Below are positions 17,479 through 26,737 of a DNA stretch of 64,000 bases, in pieces (the stretch's first letter is position 1; each line of letters begins with the position of its first letter). The translations under genes and the position numbers were made by a program. This DNA is from Nibricoccus aquaticus. GTDB lineage: Bacteria; Verrucomicrobiota; Verrucomicrobiia; Opitutales; Opitutaceae. The notes below the pieces were generated by a model, which was not told the DNA's origin, did no database searches, and was given only the letters and a program-made list of their open reading frames with translations. The stretch covers positions 3,365,501 through 3,429,500 of the forward strand of contig NZ_CP023344.1 of the NCBI RefSeq assembly GCF_002310495.1. Reading direction: 5' to 3'.

Positions 17479-18546
17479 TTATAGAGTGAAGGGGATGGCG
17501 ACGCTTTTAACGGTGGGTACGCCATTTTCGATGGCCGGCAGGAAGCGCCAGGACTTCGCGTCGTTCACGAGCATGGCTTCGCTCACTGCGGGAAGTGCGG
17601 GGTCGGTGCGTGCGTCGGTGACAGTTCCTTGTTCATCGATGGTCGCGCGCAGCATGAAGTTTTTAACCGGGAGGTCCGCGTAGCGCGAGAGGTCGAAGTC
17701 GATGAGGTAAGGCTTGGGCGGAAGATTGGTGGTCGCGCCTGCTAGAACGTACTGACGGATGGCGAGGCGGTGGCGCGCGAGCTTGGTTTCGGGGTGGGTG
17801 GGGGCGCTCTGGTCCATGAGGGCGATGAATTTGTCCAAAGGATCTTCCGGCCCGAGGTATTCGGCTCCTTGATAGCTGTGAAAAAGAATGTGTCCCTTGC
17901 GGTTCACGACGACGAGGCATGGGATGCCGTTGCCTTTTAGGTGTTCGAGGATGCCGACGGAACCGAGGCTGTTGAACCCGACCATGGGCCAGGGCATGGA
18001 GGCTTCCTGGGCGTAGTGGCGCTGCTCGTGGACGTTTTCGTCGCTTGAGATGAAGATCAGTTCAAAGCGATCCGACACGGCTGGGTGGGCGCGTAAACGT
18101 TGATACGTTTCCCGTAGTTTGGGTGTGAATCGCCGGCATGGTCCGCACCAGTGAGCAGAGAAATACACCAGATAAAATTCCGGTTCAGGGCGTTGGGCGT
18201 AGTCGAATGGGGCAAGTTTTTCGCCTTGGAGGATTTGCAGGCGTTTACGCAGCGCCCGAGAGACGTCGCTGGATGAGTCTTTCCAGAGCGGGGCCTGTTG
18301 AGGCTGTTGGGCGAGAAAATTGGCGACGCGATCAAGCGAAGGAGTGTCGAGCCAGACGAGCGGCATGAAAGAACTCTGGGTCTTCGAGGCGATCAGTGCG
18401 TATGGGCCGTACACTCCGCTTAATTCGCCGTGAACCTCCTGGCCGATTTCGTTGCGCCAGACTGTGGTCGTTTGGGGAGCGGCGGGCAGACGGAGGGATA
18501 ATGCGAATACAGCGAGCGCGCAGAAAAGGAGACGTTTGCCGGTCAT
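17479..18546 (-). CDS. Exported nucleoredoxin-like protein with TonB_C-like tail
   Basis: The start at the 18546 ATG opens a signal peptide (MTGKRLLFCALAVFALSL, cleavage near residue 22). The 355-residue product has a short N-terminal domain (30-85, RNEIGQEVHGELSG). A thioredoxin-fold domain (about 122-255) follows with the active site WCGPC at 133-137, in a nucleoredoxin/TlpA style context. The last 60 residues (FMLRATIDEQGTVTDARTDP to SVAIPFTL) look like a TonB C-terminal domain. A periplasmic disulfide reductase role is likely. The reason for the TonB-like tail is unknown. Confidence 0.85.
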   Translation of the reverse strand: MTGKRLLFCALAVFALSLRLPAAPQTTTVWRNEIGQEVHGELSGVYGPYALIASKTQSSFMPLVWLDTPSLDRVANFLAQQPQQAPLWKDSSSDVSRALRKRLQILQGEKLAPFDYAQRPEPEFYLVYFSAHWCGPCRRFTPKLRETYQRLRAHPAVSDRFELIFISSDENVHEQRHYAQEASMPWPMVGFNSLGSVGILEHLKGNGIPCLVVVNRKGHILFHSYQGAEYLGPEDPLDKFIALMDQSAPTHPETKLARHRLAIRQYVLAGATTNLPPKPYLIDFDLSRYADLPVKNFMLRATIDEQGTVTDARTDPALPAVSEAMLVNDAKSWRFLPAIENGVPTVKSVAIPFTL

Positions 18547-18711
18547 GGTCGGTTGAGCTTGGATGAGCTGGGCGGGGAGTGGCGTGGATGGTGCCTGAAA
18601 TCTGCCGACAGTTATTCGCGCCAAAGTTTGAAGGTGACGTGAGAAAGCGCGCCAGGTGTGTCGAGTCAAGCGACCGGCCTGAAGGCCTTATTGCGCGCGC
18701 TACCGCTGTGC

Positions 18712-18770
18712 AAAAGCGCAGGTTGTGAAAGCGCTTTTCCCGAAAAGCGCCTTGCACGACCTAGGGTCGT
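18712..18770 (+). promoter_or_regulatory. Clustered palindromes upstream of the nuo operon
   Basis: AAAAGCGC at 18712-18719 is followed by a perfect 9+9 inverted repeat, GCGCTTTTC-CC-GAAAAGCGC, at 18731-18750, so the half-site occurs three times. A second perfect palindrome, ACGACC-TAG-GGTCGT, lies at 18756-18770, 60 bases before the nuoB start. There is no T-run, so these look like operator sites. The regulator is unknown. Confidence 0.5.
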
Positions 18771-18830
18771 TGCTACGGTGCGCCGTCTTTTGGCTTTCAC
18801 TGACCGAAGCCAACGCACCCGTAAACAATC

Positions 18831-19337
18831 ATGGTTTCCGCTAACAACGAACTGGCTTATGATCGCAACATCGAGGGCGCTATCGTGCCCACGAATTTGG
18901 ATGCGGCTATTAACTGGATTCGCTCGAACTCCATGTGGCCTATGCCCATGGGGCTCGCGTGTTGCGGTATCGAACTCATGGCCGTTGCCGCCAGCCGTTT
19001 CGACATCGCGCGCTTTGGCGCTGAAGTGATGCGTTTCTCCCCTCGCCAGTCGGACTGCATGATCGTCGCTGGCACCGTTACCTACAAAATGGCCCCGCAC
19101 GTTCGCCGCATCTATGATCAGATGGCGTCGCCAAAGTGGGTGATTGCCATGGGTGCCTGCGCCAGTTCTGGCGGCATGTACCGCAGCTACGCAACGCTCC
19201 AAGGTGTGGATAAAATCATCCCGGTCGACGTATACGTCAGCGGATGCCCTCCACGTCCCGAAGCGCTGCTCGATGCGCTCATGAAACTTCAGGGCAAAGT
19301 TAAAAACGAACGCTCACTCAAGGCTCTCGCAGGCTGA
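18831..19337 (+). CDS. nuoB: NADH-quinone oxidoreductase subunit B
   Basis: This is the 168-residue peripheral-arm subunit that holds the terminal iron-sulfur cluster N2 next to the quinone site. The cluster ligands are visible: the adjacent pair Cys44-Cys45 ([11 protein letters not shown]), Cys110 ([12 protein letters not shown]) and Cys139 ([15 protein letters not shown]). It is the first gene of a 13-gene operon. The usual preceding nuoA is not found in the 284-base region upstream or elsewhere in the window. Confidence 0.98.
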   Translation: MVSANNELAYDRNIEGAIVPTNLDAAINWIRSNSMWPMPMGLACCGIELMAVAASRFDIARFGAEVMRFSPRQSDCMIVAGTVTYKMAPHVRRIYDQMASPKWVIAMGACASSGGMYRSYATLQGVDKIIPVDVYVSGCPPRPEALLDALMKLQGKVKNERSLKALAG

Positions 19338-19388
19338 GCGGTTCACTGAAACCACCACGCGTTTTATATCACGGCCCTCCCATTTACG

Positions 19389-20015
19389 ATGACCGCGCCC
19401 GCCGACGTTATTGCCGCCCTTCAGGCCAAATTTCCGGAAAAGATCACGCCACGCGCGTCCTTGGATCATCCTGCGTTTAACATCCCGGTCGGCGATGCCG
19501 TCGCGGTACTGAAAACGCTGCGCGATGAATTCGGCTACGATATGCTGGTGGACGTCACCGCGATCGATTGGGCGGAAGGCACGACACCGCGCTTTACGGT
19601 TGTCTGGCATTTGTTGTCCACGACTGCTCATGGCTATCTCCGCGTTGCTGCCGATTGCTTGAGCGATACCGAGCCGACCGCACCGACGGTAACGTCGCTG
19701 TGGGGTGGGGCGGACTGGCACGAGCGCGAGACGTGGGATCTCCTCGGCATTAAGTTCACCGATCATCCGGACCTCCGCCGCATTTTGATGTGGGACGGTT
19801 ATCCGTATCACCCACTGCGCAAAGAATTCCCGCTGGCCGGTATCGAGACCGCACTTCCCGACCTTGAAGTCGCGGAAGAAACTGGCGCGAAAGTTATCGC
19901 CGCTCCCATGGCGGGTGGTCCGTTCGTTGCTTCGCCCGGCGAGATGAATCTCACCGACGCCGAGCCTCGCGCTAAAGACGAGAGCTGGACCGAAAACCGT
20001 CCCAAATCCGAGTGA
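19389..20015 (+). CDS. nuoC: NADH-quinone oxidoreductase subunit C
   Basis: This 208-residue subunit of the complex I connecting module corresponds to the 30 kDa subunit. The family region WHERETWDLLGIKFTDHPDL, then RRILMWDGYPYHPLRKEFPL, is intact. It is separate from nuoD, unlike the fused nuoCD of enterobacteria. About 45 extra C-terminal residues (from LEVAEETGAKV) are weakly conserved. It lies 51 bases after nuoB and 30 before nuoD. Confidence 0.97.
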   Translation: MTAPADVIAALQAKFPEKITPRASLDHPAFNIPVGDAVAVLKTLRDEFGYDMLVDVTAIDWAEGTTPRFTVVWHLLSTTAHGYLRVAADCLSDTEPTAPTVTSLWGGADWHERETWDLLGIKFTDHPDLRRILMWDGYPYHPLRKEFPLAGIETALPDLEVAEETGAKVIAAPMAGGPFVASPGEMNLTDAEPRAKDESWTENRPKSE

Positions 20016-20045
20016 GCCCGCGTCACCGCCTAAAAATTTAATCAG

Positions 20046-21278
20046 ATGGCCACCGAGTATTCTTTTCCAGACAGCGCCGCAAAGACGGCCGCTGCCGCCC
20101 AGGAGTTCGAGACCGAAAAAATGTCGCTCTCGATGGGCCCGTCCCACCCATCCACGCACGGCGTTTTGCGCCTGCAGATGGAGCTCGATGGCGAAGTCCT
20201 CACGAAGTGCGATCCGGTTCTCGGATACCTTCACCGCGGCGACGAAAAAATCGCCGAGAACATGACCTACAACCAGTTCGTGCCGTACACGGACCGGTTG
20301 GATTACCTCGCCCCGCTCGCTAACAACGTCGCGTACGCGATCGCCGTTGAGCGTCTCGCGAAACTCGAAGTCCCCGCCCGCTGCCAGGCGATCCGCGTGA
20401 TCTGCTGCGAGATGGCGCGCATCTCGTCGCACCTCCTCGGCCTCGGCGCATTCGGCATCGATACCGGCGCGTGGTCGGTGTTCATGTACTCGTTCACCGA
20501 GCGCGAAAAACTCTACAAGCTCTTCGAAGAACTGACCGGTGCGCGCTTCACCACGAGCTACACCCGCATCGGCGGCGTGTCGCGCGACGTGCCCGCAGGC
20601 TGGAACGAAAAAGTCATCGCGTTCTGCGATCAATTCGAGCCGATCCTCGAGGAAATCCTCGGCCTGCTCACGCGTAACAAGATCTTCATGGATCGCACCG
20701 TCGGCATCGGCGTCATTTCGAAGGAAGACGCCATCAGCTTCGGCCTTACCGGGCCGAATCTCCGCGGCTCCGGCGTCCCGCTCGATTTGCGCAAAGACAA
20801 ACCGTACTCCGGCTACGAGCAGTACGATTTCGATGTCGCCATCGGCAAACACGGCGACTGCTACGACCGCTACCTCGTGCGCGGCGAAGAAATGCGCCAG
20901 TCCGTCCGCATCATCCGCCAGGCCATCGCGAAATTCCCCGAGGGCGATTACTACGCGAAGGAAGCCGTCCGCATCTTCGCTCCGAAGAAGGAAAAGGTCC
21001 TCACCTCGATGGAGGAGTTGATCAACAATTTCATGATCGTGACCGAAGGTCCGCAGATGCCCGCTGGCGAAGTTTACTTCGAAGCGGAAAATCCGAAGGG
21101 CGCGCTCGGCTTCTACGTCGTGAGCAAAGGCGGCGGCGTTCCGTGGCGCCTCAAGATCCGCAGCCCCTCGTTCTGTAATCTCTCGATCCTTCCCAAAGTC
21201 TGCACCGGCCAGATGGTGTCGGACGTCGTTTCGATCCTCGGCTCCCTCGACTTCGTCATGGGCGAGTGCGACCGCTAA
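20046..21278 (+). CDS. nuoD: NADH-quinone oxidoreductase subunit D
   Basis: The 410-residue 49 kDa-type subunit forms the quinone pocket with NuoB. The hallmark segment SMGPSHPSTHGVLRL (about 32-46) contains the quinone-coordinating His, and GYLHRGDEKIAE and YTDRLDYLAPLANN follow. The C-terminus MGECDR is the family's usual end. An N-terminal Ala-rich extension of about 25 residues precedes the conserved part. Confidence 0.98.
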   Translation: MATEYSFPDSAAKTAAAAQEFETEKMSLSMGPSHPSTHGVLRLQMELDGEVLTKCDPVLGYLHRGDEKIAENMTYNQFVPYTDRLDYLAPLANNVAYAIAVERLAKLEVPARCQAIRVICCEMARISSHLLGLGAFGIDTGAWSVFMYSFTEREKLYKLFEELTGARFTTSYTRIGGVSRDVPAGWNEKVIAFCDQFEPILEEILGLLTRNKIFMDRTVGIGVISKEDAISFGLTGPNLRGSGVPLDLRKDKPYSGYEQYDFDVAIGKHGDCYDRYLVRGEEMRQSVRIIRQAIAKFPEGDYYAKEAVRIFAPKKEKVLTSMEELINNFMIVTEGPQMPAGEVYFEAENPKGALGFYVVSKGGGVPWRLKIRSPSFCNLSILPKVCTGQMVSDVVSILGSLDFVMGECDR

Positions 21279-21293
21279 AAACTTTTCCGCGCG

Positions 21294-21794
21294 ATGAATC
21301 TTAAGCCAGAAACTCTCCAGCGCATTGACGAGGTGATCACCCATTACCCCGTGAAGCGGAGCGCCACGCTCCCGCTGCTGCACCTCATCCAGGAAGACGT
21401 CGGGTTCATCTCCGACGAGACCATCGAGTGGATCGCCGCGAAGCTCGAGCTCCAGCCGATCAACGTGTATGAAGTCGTCACGTTCTACCCGATGTTCCGC
21501 CGCAAGCCGATCGGCCGCCGCCACATCAAGGTTTGCCGCACGCTCTCCTGCGCGCTCTCGGGTGGCTACAAAACCTGCGAGACCTTCAAGGAACAGTTCG
21601 GCGTCGAGCTCGGTGAAACCTCCGCCGACGGCGAAGTCACCGTCGAGTTCGTCGAGTGTCTCGCTAGCTGCGGCACCGCTCCCGTCGTCCTCATCGACGA
21701 CGACCTCCACGAAAAAGTGGACAGCGCCAAAGCCCGCGAAATCGCCGCCAAGATCAAAGCCGAAGCCGCGAAAAACGCGCCCGTCGCCCGCTAA
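21294..21794 (+). CDS. nuoE: NADH-quinone oxidoreductase subunit E
   Basis: The 166-residue 24 kDa subunit has a thioredoxin-like [2Fe-2S] domain. The four ligands are Cys81 and Cys86 (VCRTLSCALSGG) and Cys122 and Cys126 (VECLASCGTAP). It docks on NuoF in the NADH dehydrogenase module. It starts 15 bases after nuoD and ends 17 before nuoF. Confidence 0.97.
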   Translation: MNLKPETLQRIDEVITHYPVKRSATLPLLHLIQEDVGFISDETIEWIAAKLELQPINVYEVVTFYPMFRRKPIGRRHIKVCRTLSCALSGGYKTCETFKEQFGVELGETSADGEVTVEFVECLASCGTAPVVLIDDDLHEKVDSAKAREIAAKIKAEAAKNAPVAR

Positions 21795-21811
21795 CCCTTT
21801 TCTCCCGCGCC

Positions 21812-23173
21812 ATGCCCGCTCCCGAACAACGCCGCATTATCTTTCAGCACATTGACGAGCCCGGCTACACCAACGACATCGACTGCTACATCCGCAACGG
21901 TGGCTACGAGGTCTTGAAGAAGGCGGTCACTCGCAAGCCCGAGGAGATCATCGAGGAAGTTAAAAAGTCCGGCCTGCGCGGTCGTGGTGGTGCTGGCTTT
22001 CCCTGCGGCGTGAAGTGGGGTCTCGTCGATCGTAAGAGCGGCAAGCCGATCTATCTCATCGTCAACGCCGACGAATCCGAGCCCGGCACCTTTAAGGACC
22101 GCTACATCATGCACCAGGATCCGCACCAGCTGATCGAGGGCACGATGATCTCCTGTTTCGCGAACAACGTGAAGCAGGCCTACATCTACATCCGTGGCGA
22201 AATGCCGCACGGTGCACGCATTTTGGAGAAGGCCATCGCGGAAGCCCGCGCGAAGAATTTCGTCGGTCCCAACATTCTGGGTACAGGTTACAGCTGCGAA
22301 ATCTTCGTTCACCGCGGCGCTGGTGCGTACATCTGCGGCGAAGAAACCGGCCTGATCGAATCGCTCGAAGGCAAACGCGCCAACCCGCGCATCAAGCCCC
22401 CGTATTTCCCGGCCGTCCTCGGTCTCTATCAGTGCCCGACGATCGTGAACAACGTCGAGACGCTCTGTCACGTGAAGTTCATCGCTGAACACGGGGGCGC
22501 CGAGTACGCCAAGATCGGCACGCCCGGCAACACCGGCACCCGCATCTTCTGCGTCTCCGGCCACGTGCAGCGCCCCGGTTATTACGAGTTTCCCGCCGGC
22601 ACTATCACGATGGGCCAGCTCCTCAACGACGTCTGCGGTGGCCCGCTTCCCGGCCGCAATTTCAAGGCCGTCATCCCCGGCGGCTCCTCCGCCAAAGTTC
22701 TCCGCTTTGGCGAACGCTATAAGGGCAAACGCAAGGTCGGCGCCGACATGGTCGACTACGATTGGGGCGTCGAAGACGTGCCCATGGATTTCGATTCGCT
22801 CGCGATGATCGGTTCGATGGGCGGCTCCGGCGGCGTGATCGTGATGGACGACACCGTCAACATGGTCGAAGCCCTCGCGAACATTAACGCGTTCTACTCC
22901 CACGAAAGCTGCGGCCAGTGCACACCGTGCCGCGAAGGCTCTTTGTGGATGAAGAAAATCACCACGCGCATGGTCCACGGCGACGCCCGTCCGCAAGACG
23001 GCGCATTGCTCAAGAGCGTGGCCGATCAGATCCCCGGCCGCACGATCTGCGCCTTCGGCGAAGCCTGCTCGTGGCCGACGCAAAGTTTCTACCTGAAGTT
23101 CAAAGACGAATTCGATGGCTACGCCGCCACCAAGAAACAACCCAAGCCCGACAACGCTCTCGAACTCGTCTAA
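21812..23173 (+). CDS. nuoF: NADH-quinone oxidoreductase subunit F
   Basis: The 453-residue subunit binds NADH and FMN. The NADH site is GLRGRGGAGFPCGVKWG, the FMN site includes NADESEPGTFKDR, and the [4Fe-4S] N3 ligands are in SCGQCTPCREG. Length and order are normal. The C-terminus ends in a short charged tail after the AFGEACSWP segment. Confidence 0.98.
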   Translation: MPAPEQRRIIFQHIDEPGYTNDIDCYIRNGGYEVLKKAVTRKPEEIIEEVKKSGLRGRGGAGFPCGVKWGLVDRKSGKPIYLIVNADESEPGTFKDRYIMHQDPHQLIEGTMISCFANNVKQAYIYIRGEMPHGARILEKAIAEARAKNFVGPNILGTGYSCEIFVHRGAGAYICGEETGLIESLEGKRANPRIKPPYFPAVLGLYQCPTIVNNVETLCHVKFIAEHGGAEYAKIGTPGNTGTRIFCVSGHVQRPGYYEFPAGTITMGQLLNDVCGGPLPGRNFKAVIPGGSSAKVLRFGERYKGKRKVGADMVDYDWGVEDVPMDFDSLAMIGSMGGSGGVIVMDDTVNMVEALANINAFYSHESCGQCTPCREGSLWMKKITTRMVHGDARPQDGALLKSVADQIPGRTICAFGEACSWPTQSFYLKFKDEFDGYAATKKQPKPDNALELV

Positions 23174-23197
23174 CGCGTTTTTCAAAAACTTTCCGCA

Positions 23198-24910
23198 ATG
23201 AGCCAGCCCGCGCCAGCACCCAAACCCGACCTCGTCACCGTCAACATCGACGGCAAGGAGATCGCCGTGCCGAAGGGTACGAACGTGATCGAAGCTGCCC
23301 GCATGTTGAGCGTCGACGTGCCGCATTATTGCTACCACCCGAAGCTCTCGATCGTGGGCAACTGCCGCATGTGTCTCATCGAAATGGGCATGCCCGCCGT
23401 CGATCCCGCCACCAAGGCGCCGATCATGGACCCGGCCACCGGCAAGCAAAAGATCAATTGGATACCGCGCCCCCAAATCGGCTGCGGCACCAACGTTTCG
23501 CCCGGTCTCCACGTCAAGACTACGTCGCCGATGGTGAAGGACGCCCGCGAAGGCGTGATGGAGTTCCTCCTCATCAATCACCCGCTCGACTGCCCGATCT
23601 GCGACCAGGCCGGTGAATGCAAACTCCAGGAACAGGCCACCGGCTACGGCCGCGGCTACTCGCGTTTCGTCGAACAGAAGAACGTTAAGCCGAAGCGCAC
23701 CCAGCTCGGGCCGCGCGTCACGCTCGACGACGAACGCTGCATTCTCTGCTCCCGCTGCATCCGTTTCTCGAAGGAAATCGCGAAGGACGACGTTCTCGGT
23801 TTCATCGACCGCGGCAGCTACTCGACGCTGACCTGCTATCCCGGCAAGAAGTTGGAAAACAACTACTCGCTCAACACCGTGGACATCTGCCCGGTGGGCG
23901 CGCTCACGAGCACCGACTTCCGCTTCAAGATGCGCGTCTGGTTCCTCAAGCAGACCAACAGCATCGACACCGAGTCCTCCGTCGGCGCCAACACCGTCGT
24001 CTGGTCGCGCGAAGGCATCATCTACCGCATCACCCCGCGTCGTAACGACGAGGTGAACGACACCTGGCTCGCCGATTCCGCCCGCGTTCTCTACAAACAA
24101 GTCCGCGACGAATCCCGCCTCACCGCCGTCAAAGCCTCCGGTCAGGTCGCTTCGTTCGAAGCTGCAATCACCGCCGCCGCCGAGATCCTGAAAGGCGGCT
24201 CCGTCGCCGTCGTCGGTTCCGGCCGCAGCTCGGTTGAAGAACAATTCCTCACGAAGAAAATCGCGGACGCGCTCAAAGCCACGACATCGCTCGTCGCGCG
24301 GGCAGGGCAGGGCGACAAGCTCCTCATTTCCTCGGATCGCAATCCCAACGTCCGCGGCGCGCTCGTCACCGGCCTCATCAACAAGCTCCCCGAAACGAAG
24401 CTCGCCGACCTCGGCGCCGCGATCGACTCCGGCAAAGTGAAGACCGTCCTCGTCATCAACGAAGACCTCAGCGCCGCCGGTCTCACCGCCGCGCAGCTCG
24501 CGAAGGTGAAGATCGTTTACGTCGGCACACACGCCAGCGCCACGACCGAAGCCGCCGCCGTGATCCTCCCGACCACGACCGTCTTCGAAAAAAGCGGCAT
24601 ATTCATCAACCAGCAGTTCCGCCTCCAGAAATTCTCGCAGGCGATTCCCGCGCTCGCCGGCACGACCAACGACCTCGTCGTCCTCAGCAAGCTCCTCGCC
24701 GCTGTCGGTGGCGCCGCCGTTTCGTCCGACCTCGCCGCGCTCTGGAAATCGCTCTCCGAAGAAGTCCGCATCCTCGCGGGCGTCTCCTTCGCGAGCCTCG
24801 CCGAAACCGGCCTCGTGTTGAACGCGACCGACTTCGCCAACGTCACCTTCACCGAAGGCGAAACGCTCCACTTCAAGCCCGCCGCCAAACCGGCTGTAGC
24901 CACCGCCTGA
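23198..24910 (+). CDS. nuoG: NADH-quinone oxidoreductase subunit G (short form)
   Basis: The 570-residue subunit carries the electron wire. The N-terminal [2Fe-2S] ligands lie in VPHYCYHPKLSIVGNCRMC. The His/Cys cluster is HPLDCPICDQAGEC. Further cysteines are in CILCSRCIRF and DICPVGALTS. The molybdopterin-oxidoreductase-like part is much shorter than in the roughly 900-residue enterobacterial NuoG and is probably only structural. Conservation by eye drops after about residue 300. Confidence 0.96.
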   Translation: MSQPAPAPKPDLVTVNIDGKEIAVPKGTNVIEAARMLSVDVPHYCYHPKLSIVGNCRMCLIEMGMPAVDPATKAPIMDPATGKQKINWIPRPQIGCGTNVSPGLHVKTTSPMVKDAREGVMEFLLINHPLDCPICDQAGECKLQEQATGYGRGYSRFVEQKNVKPKRTQLGPRVTLDDERCILCSRCIRFSKEIAKDDVLGFIDRGSYSTLTCYPGKKLENNYSLNTVDICPVGALTSTDFRFKMRVWFLKQTNSIDTESSVGANTVVWSREGIIYRITPRRNDEVNDTWLADSARVLYKQVRDESRLTAVKASGQVASFEAAITAAAEILKGGSVAVVGSGRSSVEEQFLTKKIADALKATTSLVARAGQGDKLLISSDRNPNVRGALVTGLINKLPETKLADLGAAIDSGKVKTVLVINEDLSAAGLTAAQLAKVKIVYVGTHASATTEAAAVILPTTTVFEKSGIFINQQFRLQKFSQAIPALAGTTNDLVVLSKLLAAVGGAAVSSDLAALWKSLSEEVRILAGVSFASLAETGLVLNATDFANVTFTEGETLHFKPAAKPAVATA

Positions 24911-24925
24911 GCCTGACGCGCCGCC

Positions 24926-26086
24926 ATGTTCGACTTCTTCTTCAATCTTCCGCTCTGGGTTCAAATCGTCGCCAAAGGCCTCGCGGTCATTGCCGTGGTC
25001 TTCCCGATCGCCGGTGCCTGCTCGCTGGCCGAGCGCAAAGTCTCTGCTTGGATTCAAGGCCGCCCCGGCCCGAATCGCGCGCTTCCTTGGGGGCTCGGTT
25101 ACATCCCGGTCATCGGCCCGATGCTCCAAAAGCTCGGCGTTTTCCATCTCATGGCCGACGGCGGCAAACTCCTCTTCAAAGAGGATCCGGTCCCCGGAAA
25201 CGTTAACAAGTTCTACTTCATCCTCGCCCCGATTATCGCGATTATCCCGGCGTTCACGACGGTCGTCTTCGTTCCGTTCGGTGCATACTTCAACGAAGCG
25301 GGCCGCATCGTTCCGCTGATCCTCGCCAATCTCGACATCGGTCTGCTCGGTGTCTTCGCCGTTTCTTCGCTCGGCGTTTATTCGCTGATCCTCGCCGGTT
25401 GGGCGTCCAACTCGAAGTATCCGTTTCTCGGAGGCGTCCGCGCCTCGGCCCAGCTCATCTCTTACGAACTCTCGATGACGCTGTCGGTGGTTCCGGTTTT
25501 CCTCTGGATCAACGCTCCCGGCCAGCCCGGCACGCTCAGTCTCGCCAAGGTCGTGGAGTTCCAAAGCCTTCCCGGTTTCCTCGGTGGCGCCTGGTTCGTC
25601 TTCCTGATGCCGCTTTCGGCCTTCCTCTTTCTCGTCGCACTCTTCGCCGAAACCAACCGCCAGCCGTTCGACATGCCCGAGTCCGAGTCCGATCTCGTCG
25701 GCGGTTTCCACACCGAGTACGGCTCCTTCAAGTGGTCGCTGTTCTTCGTTGCCGAGTACGCGCACATGACGGTCGGTTCCGGCATCTTCGTGCTGCTCTT
25801 CCTGGGCGGTTGGAATCCGCTTCCATGGATTCCTCTCGAAACAGTTGTGGGCTGGCTCTCCGGCCTCGGTGAATTCGCGACGCATCCGCTCTTCGTCGGC
25901 ATCCTCTCGATCAGCATTTTCCTCGGGAAGGTTCTTTTCTTCATCTTCTTCTTCATGTGGGTGCGTTGGACGCTCCCGCGTTTCCGCTACGATCAAGTTA
26001 TGAAGATGGGCTGGCAGATCCTTCTCCCGCTCTCCATCGCGAACCTGATCTTCTACATGATCGCGATCGCCTTCATTCAAAAGTAA
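24926..26086 (+). CDS. nuoH: NADH-quinone oxidoreductase subunit H
   Basis: The 386-residue membrane subunit has about eight helices and links the quinone cavity to the proton-pumping arm. The conserved loop AERKVSAWIQGRPGPNRA and the segment FAETNRQPFDMPESESDLV, whose acidic residues face the quinone channel, are both intact. It sits between nuoG and nuoI with 15- and 13-base gaps. Confidence 0.98.
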   Translation: MFDFFFNLPLWVQIVAKGLAVIAVVFPIAGACSLAERKVSAWIQGRPGPNRALPWGLGYIPVIGPMLQKLGVFHLMADGGKLLFKEDPVPGNVNKFYFILAPIIAIIPAFTTVVFVPFGAYFNEAGRIVPLILANLDIGLLGVFAVSSLGVYSLILAGWASNSKYPFLGGVRASAQLISYELSMTLSVVPVFLWINAPGQPGTLSLAKVVEFQSLPGFLGGAWFVFLMPLSAFLFLVALFAETNRQPFDMPESESDLVGGFHTEYGSFKWSLFFVAEYAHMTVGSGIFVLLFLGGWNPLPWIPLETVVGWLSGLGEFATHPLFVGILSISIFLGKVLFFIFFFMWVRWTLPRFRYDQVMKMGWQILLPLSIANLIFYMIAIAFIQK

Positions 26087-26099
26087 ACCGCTCCGCGCC

Positions 26100-26639
26100 A
26101 TGGCCGTCATCGAAGTCGAACGCAAATCCCTCACGCTCGTCGAGCGCACCTACATCCCGGCGATTCTCTCAGGCCTGAAGACGACCTGGAAGCGCATGCT
26201 CGCGCCCAACGTCACGCTCTCGTACCCCGAGCAGCGCCCCGAGATTCCCACCGGTTACCGCGGCGTTCCCACGCTCGTGAAAGACCCGAACGGCCGCGAG
26301 AAATGCGTCTCCTGCCAGCTCTGCGAATTCGTCTGTCCGCCCAAAGCCATCCGCATCACGCCCGGCGAAATCGCTCCTGACTCGCCCACTGCGCACGTTG
26401 AAAAAGCCCCGCAGGAATTCGAGATCGATATGCTGCGCTGCATCTACTGCGGCCTTTGCCAGGAAGTCTGCCCCGAGGAAGCGATCTGGCTTCAGAATCA
26501 GTATTCCATGACCGGCTTCACCCGTGCCGAGATGGTGAACAACAAGGAGAAGCTCTACGCCATCGGCGGCACGCTCCCTGACAATCACTTCAAGTGGGAC
26601 AAAAAGAAGTCCGCCGAAGAACACGGCAACGCCCACTAA
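26100..26639 (+). CDS. nuoI: NADH-quinone oxidoreductase subunit I
   Basis: The 179-residue ferredoxin-like subunit holds clusters N6a and N6b. Its two 4Fe-4S motifs are Cys69/72/75/79 (CVSCQLCEFVCP) and Cys114/117/120/124 (CIYCGLCQEVCP). It passes electrons to NuoB. It is followed by a 98-base AT-rich gap, the longest in the operon. Confidence 0.98.
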   Translation: MAVIEVERKSLTLVERTYIPAILSGLKTTWKRMLAPNVTLSYPEQRPEIPTGYRGVPTLVKDPNGREKCVSCQLCEFVCPPKAIRITPGEIAPDSPTAHVEKAPQEFEIDMLRCIYCGLCQEVCPEEAIWLQNQYSMTGFTRAEMVNNKEKLYAIGGTLPDNHFKWDKKKSAEEHGNAH

Positions 26640-26644
26640 GACCA

Positions 26645-26726
26645 ATTAAGAATTAGGAATGAAGAATTAAGACCTCTGGCTCTGCGCTCGCCGCCTTCAT
26701 TCATAATTCCTCATTCATAATTCTTC
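26645..26726. repeat. AT-rich imperfect inverted repeat between nuoI and nuoJ
   Basis: The left arm (26645-26671) contains GAATTAGGAATGAAGAATTA, and the right arm (26697-26726) carries its reverse complement with about two mismatches over 20 bases. It is strikingly AT-rich against GC-rich flanks. It resembles a short inserted repeat rather than a terminator, as no T-run follows a GC stem. Confidence 0.6.
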
Positions 26727-26737
26727 CTTCGACGTAA

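Noticed and set aside
19314-21710. A 798-codon antisense open frame across nuoC-nuoE
   Set aside because: Same cause; the sense strand carries clear iron-sulfur and quinone-site motifs.
21791-26149. A 1452-codon open frame antisense to nuoE-nuoI
   Set aside because: It is a by-product of GC-rich codon use opposite well-identified nuo genes; its product is low-complexity and rich in Glu, Arg and Asp with no domain.
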